Source of the DNA: an uncultured Verrucomicrobiales bacterium
Lineage (GTDB): Bacteria; Verrucomicrobiota; Verrucomicrobiae; Limisphaerales; CANJSG01
Direction of reading: 5' to 3'
NCBI GenBank assembly: GCA_946480965.1
Contig: CAMLMI010000117.1
Location: 1-12,402, forward strand
Length of the DNA: 12,402 bases
In this document: positions 1-4,947 of the stretch, piece after piece
How the letters are laid out: each line of letters begins with the position of its first letter
Numbering within the stretch: the first letter of the stretch is position 1
Translations under genes and position numbers: made by a program
The notes under the pieces: generated by a model
Databases searched by the model: none
What the model was told of the DNA's origin: nothing
What the model saw: only the letters and a program-made list of their open reading frames with translations

Positions 1-43
1 GGCCGTCTTCCGGCCATTTTCGTGGGGATCGGGTCCGAGGCGT

Positions 44-84
44 TTGGTGAACATAGGCGTTACGTAAATATACGGAAGTATGTT
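44..84 (+). promoter_or_regulatory. AT-rich promoter/operator-like patch upstream of the XRE gene
   Basis: This short AT-rich stretch stands out from the GC-rich surroundings. It holds overlapping small palindromes: CGTA/TACG (63-66/71-74), ATAC/GTAT (70-73/78-81) and AACATA/TATGTT (50-55/79-84). A weak promoter can be drawn as TTGGTG (44-49), a 17-nt spacer and AATATA (67-72). XRE-family regulators often bind such dyads and control their own genes, so autoregulation is a fair inference. No binding site is proven. Confidence 0.35.
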
Positions 85-114
85 GTCAACTCCATTCCGG
101 CCTACAAACGAAGG

Positions 115-375
115 GTGTCCGTCGAATCCGAGAGCAAAGCCGTTTGTGCGCAGTTGTTCCGGCTCCTGAAGGAGGAGCGGGAGCGCCTGGGCCTCTCCAA
201 ATATGCCCTGTCGGCGAAGTGCGGCCTTTCCCAACAGGCCATCGGCTACATCGAGCGCGGCATGACCTCCCCGGCGTTTGATTCGGTGCTTCGGATGACC
301 AAGGCGATGGACCTTGATCTGGGCGACTTGCTCGCGAAAGCAACCCAGCGTGCTTCCAGTCGCAAGACGCGCTGA
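115..375 (+). CDS. Small XRE-family helix-turn-helix transcriptional regulator
   Basis: This is an 86-aa protein if started at the GTG at 115. It is almost entirely one Cro/C1-type HTH domain (about residues 14-73). The stretch LLKEERERLGLSKYALSAKC followed by GLSQQAIGYIERG is the classic scaffold plus recognition helix, and SPAFDSVLRMTKAMDLDLGDLL closes the five-helix bundle. The family binds DNA as a dimer and usually represses its own or neighbouring genes; the target here is unknown. The frame stays open back to a GTG at 22, giving 117 aa. I prefer 115 because 44-84 is AT-rich and dyad-rich like a promoter, and the extra 31 residues are not part of the HTH fold. Neither start has a convincing Shine-Dalgarno. 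It sits upstream of a DNA methyltransferase module, which fits a mobile-element control gene. Confidence 0.8.
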   Translation: MSVESESKAVCAQLFRLLKEERERLGLSKYALSAKCGLSQQAIGYIERGMTSPAFDSVLRMTKAMDLDLGDLLAKATQRASSRKTR

Positions 376-408
376 CCCCTTGTCCACAGCCCCGGCGGAC
401 GGCTTCGG

Positions 409-460
409 CATGGTAGGATGAGGAACGGAGGACGGGCCTTGGCCCGTCATTGTTCTCCCC
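409..460 (+). promoter_or_regulatory. Leader element copy 1: TAGGAT box plus GACGGGC hairpin
   Basis: This ~52-bp element is nearly identical to 846-897. It contains a -10-like TAGGAT (414-419), exactly 11 nt, then a perfect 7-bp stem GACGGGC/GCCCGTC (431-437/442-448) with loop CTTG, then GTTCTCCCC. The GGAG just before the stem could pair with the CTCC after it, extending the structure around a bulge. The coding start at 486 follows 37 nt after the hairpin. I infer a shared promoter or 5'-leader RNA structure. There is no good -35 box, so the promoter part is weak, while the repeat itself is certain. Confidence 0.6.
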
Positions 461-485
461 CAACCACTGACCACAAGGAGTCCCC

Positions 486-536
486 ATGCCCTGCTTCCGT
501 CCCCATTTCCATTCCTCACCCTCTCCCGGCGAATGA
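486..536 (+). CDS. 16-codon micro-ORF (possible leader peptide) overlapping the next start
   Basis: ATG at 486 opens MPCFRPHFHSSPSPGE and stops with TGA at 534-536. That stop overlaps the ATG at 533 of the next gene as ATGA, the usual layout for translational coupling. An AAGGAG lies just upstream (475-480), 5 nt from the ATG, and is one of the clearest Shine-Dalgarno sequences in the window. The first bases (ATGCCCTGCTTCC) match the start of the gene at 920 (ATGACCTGCTTCC), so the repeated leader extends into the first codons. This could be a leader peptide that delivers ribosomes to 533, or a remnant of a duplicated gene start. The product may have no function of its own. Confidence 0.4.
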   Translation: MPCFRPHFHSSPSPGE

Positions 537-769
537 ATACCCCCGAAGAAATGGACCGCGTCATCGCTGAGACCGCCCATGCGGTCGGGGGCAAAGTCGA
601 GGCCCGCTACAGCGGTCGCGGCATGTTCGGCGACGCCTGCGTCGGCATCGTTTGCCGAAATCCCCTACGAGCCATCGAGGAAGCCGCCGCCCGAGGTCTG
701 CGCGGTGCCCATCACGACCAGATGGGCCTGCATCACATCGTTTATTGGCCGCACCTCCGGCGACCTTGA
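533..769 (+). CDS. Small conserved-looking protein of unknown function (78 aa)
   Basis: I do not recognise a named family. The protein is a compact 78-aa single domain with no signal peptide or membrane segment. It contains GRGMFGDACVGIVCRNPLRA (about residues 28-47), a short helix IEEAAARGLRGA and the C-terminal DQMGLHHIVYWPHL. The pattern of a strand, a helix rich in Ala/Glu and a terminal MGxxxIVYWP motif recalls small hypothetical proteins carried on mobile elements, but that is memory and not a search result. The ATG overlaps the stop of the micro-ORF at 486-536, suggesting coupled translation. A leader element lies upstream (409-460) and an intrinsic terminator follows (812-835), so it is its own transcription unit. 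Real-gene support comes from this framing and from balanced composition. Confidence 0.65.
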   Translation: MNTPEEMDRVIAETAHAVGGKVEARYSGRGMFGDACVGIVCRNPLRAIEEAAARGLRGAHHDQMGLHHIVYWPHLRRP

Positions 770-811
770 GCCGACCGGTTTCATCCTGAGTCCGTCCATC
801 GGCTTCCTACC

Positions 812-835
812 CCCATGCCCCGTGCATGGGTTTTT
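812..835 (+). terminator. Rho-independent terminator after the 78-aa gene
   Basis: A perfect 7-bp stem CCCATGC/GCATGGG (812-818/824-830) with loop CCCGT is followed directly by TTTTT (831-835) and CTTT. It closes the transcription unit of the gene ending at 769. The T-tract abuts the next leader element. Confidence 0.8.
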
Positions 836-845
836 CTTTCGCGGC

Positions 846-897
846 CATGATAGAATGAAAGACGGAGGACGGGCCTTCGCCCGTCACAGTTCTCCCC
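846..897 (+). promoter_or_regulatory. Leader element copy 2: TAGAAT box plus GACGGGC hairpin
   Basis: This is the second copy of the element at 409-460. It has TAGAAT (851-856), 11 nt, then the stem GACGGGC/GCCCGTC (868-874/879-885) with loop CTTC, then CAGTTCTCCCC. The differences from copy 1 lie outside the stem or in the loop, so the structure is kept. The start codon of the TOPRIM-like gene follows 34 nt after the hairpin. The copy sits immediately after a terminator, which is where a new promoter or leader is expected. TAGAAT is a fair -10 match, but no clear -35 box is seen at 16-18 nt. Confidence 0.6.
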
Positions 898-919
898 ACC
901 ATCCACCCCGGACCGTTCC

Positions 920-1540
920 ATGACCTGCTTCCTCGCACCCGAACATCTGCCCGCCACTCCCACCACCCTGCCTCTGGCCCGGCCTTTGCCGTCGGACGCC
1001 GATCCCGCCCGGCTCGAAGCCTCGGGGTATCCGACATGGCTCGCCCAGGAGTTCCGGCTCGGCTTCAGCCGTTCCCGAACCCACTTGCCGCGTCGCCTCG
1101 TCGTGCCCGTCCATGACGAGAACGGCATCCTCGTCGGCTACGCCGCCCAACAGCCCGCCAAGGGCCAACGCCCGCCCCGCCTGCTGCTGCATGGCGACAT
1201 TGAGGGCGTGGTCTTCAACCTCCACCCCGTCGCCAGCCAGCCGTGGTTCGAGATCCCGGTCAAACTCGTCGCCCATCCTTTCGACGCGCTGCACCTGCGC
1301 CGCCTCGGCCACGAAACCGTCGTCAGCCTCATGGGCGGCGGTCTGCGCGAACTCCAACTCCGACGCCTCGTCCACCGGCTGCCCGACCGGCGCTTCCAGA
1401 TCCTCTGCGACGCGACCGAACCTGGACGGCTCTTGGCCGAGGATGTCGCCCTGCGCCTCGGACGTTATGTCCCGGTGCAAATCCTAGAGTTCCTGGAGGA
1501 CGGCCGCACGGTCGCCTCCCTCACCCCCGAGGAGTTTTGA
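920..1540 (+). CDS. Degenerate TOPRIM / DnaG-primase-like protein without zinc finger
   Basis: This 206-aa protein has the layout of the DnaG catalytic core: a short N-terminal segment (about 30-100) with RRLVVPVHDENGILVGYAA (59-76) and VVFNLHP (97-103), then a TOPRIM-like region (about 115-182). In active primases and mobile-element TOPRIM proteins the second part reads roughly LVEGxFDxL ... VVALMG ... LLLDGDEAGR. Here it is KLVAHPFDALHLRRLG, VVSLMGGGL and ILCDATEPGR (161-170). The acidic E of the first motif is replaced, and the DxD has become DAT. Metal-dependent catalysis is therefore doubtful; a DNA-binding or partner role is an inference. No CHC2 zinc finger or helicase part is present. 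It ends 3 nt before the methyltransferase and clearly shares its transcript. The family call rests on pattern memory and needs a profile search. Confidence 0.6.
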   Translation: MTCFLAPEHLPATPTTLPLARPLPSDADPARLEASGYPTWLAQEFRLGFSRSRTHLPRRLVVPVHDENGILVGYAAQQPAKGQRPPRLLLHGDIEGVVFNLHPVASQPWFEIPVKLVAHPFDALHLRRLGHETVVSLMGGGLRELQLRRLVHRLPDRRFQILCDATEPGRLLAEDVALRLGRYVPVQILEFLEDGRTVASLTPEEF

Positions 1541-1543
1541 GCC

Positions 1544-2185
1544 ATGAACCCCGAACCACCCGTGGATCGGGTGCTGCTCGGCGATTGTTGCCAGCTCTTG
1601 CGCTCGCTTCCCGCCCGCAGCATCGACCTCATCCTGACCGATCCGCCCTACCTCGTCCGCTACCAGGACCAGGCCGGGCGTAAGGTGCCCAACGACGACA
1701 ACGTCCGCTGGATGCTCCCCGCCTTCGCCCAGCTCCGCCGCGTGCTCAAGCCCGACCGGTTCTGCATCAGCTTCTACGGCTGGAGCAAAGCCGACCGGTT
1801 CCTCGAAGTCTGGCGACGCTGCGGGTTCCAGCCCGTCGGCCATTTCGTCTTCGCCAAGGGCTACGCCTCCCGGCGCGGCTACACCGAGATGCGCCACGAA
1901 CAGGCCTACCTCCTGACCAACGGCCAACCGCCCAAACCGGCGCACCCGCTGCCCGACGTCCTCGAATGGCCCTACGCCGGCAACCGGCATCATCCGACCC
2001 AGAAACCCGTGACCGTGCTCCAGCGCCTGATCGAGGTCTATTCCGACGAGAACGACCTCGTCCTCGACCCCTTCGCCGGGTCCGGTTCGACCGGAGTCGC
2101 TGCCCGCGAAAGCGGCCGCCGCTTCCTCCTCATCGAGCAGGACCCGACCTACCACCAGGCCGCCAGCAAACGCCTCGGCCTGTGA
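1544..2185 (+). CDS. Beta-class site-specific DNA methyltransferase (N6-adenine or N4-cytosine)
   Basis: This 213-aa enzyme transfers a methyl group from S-adenosylmethionine to an exocyclic amine in DNA. Catalytic motif IV DPPY is at 33-36, followed much later by HPTQKP (150-155) and the SAM-binding motif I DPFAGSGSTG (175-184). The order IV then I marks the beta class (N6_N4_Mtase fold). It is a minimal enzyme with little room for a target-recognition domain beyond about residues 40-145. No restriction endonuclease is adjacent, so it looks like an orphan methyltransferase. The segment RVLKPDRFCISFYGWSKADR (66-85) and WPYAGN (142-147) recall methyltransferases carried by conjugative plasmids and integrative elements, though I could not search. 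It is the second gene of an operon with the TOPRIM-like gene (3-nt gap) and is followed by a terminator. Confidence 0.92.
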   Translation: MNPEPPVDRVLLGDCCQLLRSLPARSIDLILTDPPYLVRYQDQAGRKVPNDDNVRWMLPAFAQLRRVLKPDRFCISFYGWSKADRFLEVWRRCGFQPVGHFVFAKGYASRRGYTEMRHEQAYLLTNGQPPKPAHPLPDVLEWPYAGNRHHPTQKPVTVLQRLIEVYSDENDLVLDPFAGSGSTGVAARESGRRFLLIEQDPTYHQAASKRLGL

Positions 2186-2194
2186 TCCCAACAC

Positions 2195-2221
2195 GCCTTC
2201 CCGTTCAACGGGAAGGCTTTT
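2195..2221 (+). terminator. Rho-independent terminator after the methyltransferase
   Basis: A 9-bp perfect stem GCCTTCCCG/CGGGAAGGC (2195-2203/2209-2217) with loop TTCAA is followed by TTTT (2218-2221). It begins 10 nt after the stop codon and ends the accessory operon. Confidence 0.85.
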
Positions 2222-2294
2222 CATTTGCTGTTCCCTCTCCCAACTCCACCTCGAACTCCACCCTGCAAAAGGGCAAAGAACGAACCCGGTTGCC

Positions 2295-2391
2295 GTAGCG
2301 CCGACATCCTGTCGGCGAGGACGAACTTTCGGCGGAGGATACCCAGGCAAGCGCGACGCTTGCGCTACGGCCGACGGGATGTTGGCGCTAC
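2295..2391. repeat. REP/MITE-like inverted repeat with internal hairpin
   Basis: Terminal arms of 22 bp (2295-2316 and 2370-2391) are inverted copies with two mismatches; each begins or ends in GTAGCGCC / GGCGCTAC. Inside, a second hairpin GCAAGCG-CGA-CGCTTGC lies at 2347-2363. Read in one frame the left arm gives 'SADILSA', a peptide I remember as frequent in mis-called ORF ends of Verrucomicrobiota and related genomes. It lies between convergent transcription units, after the methyltransferase terminator and beyond the xseA stop. It may be mobilised by a REP-associated transposase elsewhere; none is in this window. Apart from this element, 2222-2419 holds nothing I can identify. Confidence 0.8.
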
Positions 2392-2419
2392 AAAGGCGTC
2401 GGGAGCGATCGCCCTGCCT

Positions 2420-4087
2420 TCACGGTCCGATTGCCCCGCTCTCGCTCCGGCTCTCGATTTCACCGTCGGCCAAGCGGATGCGCAAGCGGGCTCCGGGCTG
2501 GACGGCGGTGACCGACCGGATCACGCGGCCGGATTCGGCGTCGAAGGTGATCGAGTAGCCTCGGTGCAGCGTGGCGTCGGGCGAGAGGAGTCGCAGGCGG
2601 CTCTCGGCGTTGGCCAGCACGTCGCGGTGGTGGCGCAAATGCTGGGCGGCGATGCGGCAGAGCGTTTCGGTGGCGCGAGCGAGGCGTTCGCGGCGGTCTT
2701 TGAGCCAAAGCTCGGGACGCATCCGGCCGAAGCGTTCGGTGGCCACGCGGGTGCGGAGGTCCAGTTCCTTGAAGCGACCCCGGGCGCGGCGGGCCAAGCC
2801 TTCCATCGCGTCGTCCAGCCGCTGGAGCCGTTCATCGAGCTTCCGGCGCGGATGCACGCGCATCAACCGGGCGAAGAGCGCGGCCAGTTCTTCGACCCGA
2901 TCCTCCAATCCGCGCCGGGCTAACAGCGCCAATCGCTCGGCAAGATCGGAGACCGTTTCGCGGCTGCCGAAGTAGCCTTCGCTCAACAGTTCGGCGGCGG
3001 CGCTGGGCGTGGCGGCCCGCAGATCGGCCACGAAGTCCGCGATGCTGAAGTCGATCTCGTGCCCGACGGCCGAGACCACCGGCACGGCCGATTCGTGGAT
3101 GGCACGGGCGACGACCTCCTCGTTGAAGGCCCACAGGTCTTCCAAGCTGCCGCCGCCGCGTGTGACGAGGATCACGTCCACCGGCGCGCGTTCGGCCGAC
3201 CAACGGTTCAGGTCGCGGATGGCTTGGGCGACTTCCGCCGCCGCGCCGTCGCCTTGGACGCGGCTCGGGGCCAGCACCAGTTCGAAGGCCGCGCCGCGCC
3301 GTTCCAAGACATGGAGCACATCGCGCAACGCCGCGCCGGTCGGTGAAGTGACGATCCCGACGCGCCGGGGAAACTTGGGAATCGTTCGCTTCCGTTCGGG
3401 CGCAAAGAGCCCTTCGGCTTGGAGCCGTTGCTTCAACCGCTCGAACGCGGCCTGGAGCGCGCCTTGGCCTTGCAGCTCGATGGCGGTGACGCGGAGCTGA
3501 TACTGCCCGCGCGCTTCATAGACGGTGAGTTCGCCTTCCAGCAGAACCTTGCGGCCATCGGCCAAGGCGTCGCGGCCGGAGCCGACGCGCTCACCGCGAA
3601 AGAGCACGCAGCTCACCTGGGAACCCGCGTCCTTGAGCGTGAAGTAGGCGTGGCCCGAGGACTGGACGCGGAGGTTGGTGATCTCGCCCTCGACCCAGAC
3701 GCGGCCGACCTGCCGTTCCAAGACGCGCTTCACCTCCCAGGTCAGCTCGCTGACGGAGAGGACGCGGCGCGGGGGCGGGGCGAATTGGAGCGAAGGCTTC
3801 GCGTCGGCGGTTCCTTGCACTTCAGATATGGTCTGCGAAGCAGTCACGTCCCGCCCCTCACCCAACCCTCTCCCCGTCGGACGGGGAGAGGGTGGCTGAA
3901 GGCCGGGTGAGGGGTTCGGATCGCGCTCGTTTGCAGGAGCAGCCTCAGTCGATCCAGCCAGAGGATGCTCCGCCTTGCTCGGCGATTCACCCGCAGCCTT
4001 TTCCTTCTTCGGTTTGGCAACCGGTTTCGTCTCCTTCGGCGGTTGGCCGAAAAGATCGCCGAAGTCCCACTGGCTTTTCGAAGGCAT
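2420..4087 (-). CDS. xseA: Exodeoxyribonuclease VII large subunit
   Basis: XseA is the large subunit of exonuclease VII, which degrades single-stranded DNA to oligonucleotides from either end in repair. Residues about 106-205 form the N-terminal OB fold (VWVEGEITNLR, 130-140). The catalytic core follows with GIVTSPTGAALRDVLHVLERR (244-264), VTRGGGSLEDLWAFNEE (308-324) and AVGHEIDFSIADFVADLRAA (340-359). The C-terminus has the usual coiled-coil part and LHRGYSI ending. At 555 aa it is about 100 residues longer than E. coli XseA; the excess is an N-terminal region with QWDFGDLF (6-13) and a Lys/Pro/Ala-rich linker. Residues about 58-78 of that linker are encoded by a palindromic repeat (3854-3914). 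The start lies 3 nt after the ymdB stop, so the two are co-transcribed. No xseB follows the stop; the small subunit must be elsewhere. Confidence 0.96.
   Translation of the reverse strand: MPSKSQWDFGDLFGQPPKETKPVAKPKKEKAAGESPSKAEHPLAGSTEAAPANERDPNPSPGLQPPSPRPTGRGLGEGRDVTASQTISEVQGTADAKPSLQFAPPPRRVLSVSELTWEVKRVLERQVGRVWVEGEITNLRVQSSGHAYFTLKDAGSQVSCVLFRGERVGSGRDALADGRKVLLEGELTVYEARGQYQLRVTAIELQGQGALQAAFERLKQRLQAEGLFAPERKRTIPKFPRRVGIVTSPTGAALRDVLHVLERRGAAFELVLAPSRVQGDGAAAEVAQAIRDLNRWSAERAPVDVILVTRGGGSLEDLWAFNEEVVARAIHESAVPVVSAVGHEIDFSIADFVADLRAATPSAAAELLSEGYFGSRETVSDLAERLALLARRGLEDRVEELAALFARLMRVHPRRKLDERLQRLDDAMEGLARRARGRFKELDLRTRVATERFGRMRPELWLKDRRERLARATETLCRIAAQHLRHHRDVLANAESRLRLLSPDATLHRGYSITFDAESGRVIRSVTAVQPGARLRIRLADGEIESRSESGAIGP
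3854..3914. repeat. 61-bp palindromic repeat inserted in frame within xseA
   Basis: Outer arms CCCCTCACCC and GGGTGAGGGG (3854-3863/3905-3914) are perfectly complementary. Inner arms of 13 bp (3866-3878 and 3880-3892, CCCTCTCCCCGTC and its complement) flank a single G. The same architecture appears in the intergenic copy at 6076-6137. Here it is translated on the minus strand as part of the low-complexity XseA linker (PSPRPTGRGLGEG, residues 66-78) without breaking the frame. Confidence 0.85.
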
Positions 4088-4090
4088 GGC

Positions 4091-4870
4091 TCAGAGGGCT
4101 TCGGACACGCGACGGATGGCCGTCGCTTTGCCGGTCTTGTCGTCGATGTCGATCAACGCGCCGTTCAGCCGGATGCCCTCGCTGGCCACGTAGAAGCGTT
4201 GCGGCGTGTTCGTGAGGAATCGTTCGATGATCGGGTTGAAGTCGCGTCCGAGACAACCTTCGTGCGGACCGGTCATGCCGGCGTCGCACATGAAGGCCGT
4301 GCCGCCGGGGAAGATCTGCTCGTCCGCCGTCTGCACGTGCGTGTGGGTGCCGATCACGGCGCTGACCTGGCCGTCGAGCATCCGGCCCATCGCGATCTTT
4401 TCCGACGTCGCCTCGGCGTGCATGTCGAGAAAGAGGATCGGAGTGACGACTCGGAGCGACTTCACCATTTGCTTCGCCAAGGTGAAGGGGTTCTCCAGCA
4501 CCGGCATGAAGGTGCGCCCCTGGAGATTCATCACGCCGATGGGCGGCAAGCCGGGCAGTTCGAGGATGGTCGCCCCTTGGCCCGGCACGCCGTCGGGATA
4601 GTTGCCGGGGCGGACGAAGCGCTTCTCCTTTGCCAAGAGCGTGCCCACTTCCTTCTGGTCCCAGAGATGGTCGCCGCAGGTCAGCGCGTGGATGCCGTAG
4701 GCGAACAGTTCCTCGGCAATGGTCGGCGTGATGCCGGAGCCGCCGGCCGAGTTCTCGCCGTTGGCGACGACGACGTCGATGGCGTGTTCGGACCGGAGAC
4801 GCGGCAGGATCTGTTTGACCGCGCGTCGGCCCGGTTCGCCCACGATGTCTCCGATGAACAACAAACGCAT
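4091..4870 (-). CDS. ymdB: YmdB-family metallophosphoesterase (TIGR00282 type)
   Basis: This 259-aa protein matches the full length of the YmdB family, dinuclear-metal phosphodiesterases reported to hydrolyse 2',3'-cyclic nucleotides and, in Bacillus, to affect biofilm and motility decisions. Likely metal ligands are D8 (FIGDIVG), E39-N40 (NGEN), H68, H151 (DMHAEATSEK), H176 and H178 (GTHTHVQTADEQI). The family hallmark NLQGRTFMP (115-123) is present. The usual GNH motif reads GDH here (66-68), placing Asp at a position that is Asn in B. subtilis YmdB. This may be a lineage variant and not a defect. It starts with ATG at 4870 and is the first gene of a minus-strand pair with xseA (3-nt gap). 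It is divergent from the DUF3500 gene, so 4871-4947 should hold promoters for both, though I see no clear -35/-10 pair. Confidence 0.93.
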   Translation of the reverse strand: MRLLFIGDIVGEPGRRAVKQILPRLRSEHAIDVVVANGENSAGGSGITPTIAEELFAYGIHALTCGDHLWDQKEVGTLLAKEKRFVRPGNYPDGVPGQGATILELPGLPPIGVMNLQGRTFMPVLENPFTLAKQMVKSLRVVTPILFLDMHAEATSEKIAMGRMLDGQVSAVIGTHTHVQTADEQIFPGGTAFMCDAGMTGPHEGCLGRDFNPIIERFLTNTPQRFYVASEGIRLNGALIDIDDKTGKATAIRRVSEAL

Positions 4871-4947
4871 CGCGCAAGGGTATTGAGAAGCCCGGCCGCG
4901 CCAAGGTTTTCGTTGCGTGGCGGGCCGTGAACCCTGAAACCTCCGCC

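Noticed and set aside
409..897. CRISPR-like or tandem repeat array
   Set aside because: Only two copies, more than 400 bp apart, each before a gene; no spacers.
1544..2185. Restriction-modification system
   Set aside because: No endonuclease-like gene is adjacent within the window; the partner is TOPRIM-like. An endonuclease outside the window cannot be excluded.
1484..2350. Minus-strand open frame of 288 codons opposite the methyltransferase
   Set aside because: It crosses the terminator and the REP-like repeat; the methyltransferase on the other strand is unambiguous.
3854..3914. Evidence that xseA is a frameshifted or broken gene
   Set aside because: The element keeps the frame and all XseA domains follow intact; the long N-terminus is a tolerated linker.
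3965..4930. Plus-strand open frame of 321 codons opposite ymdB
   Set aside because: Antisense to a full-length, motif-complete YmdB; no recognisable domain.
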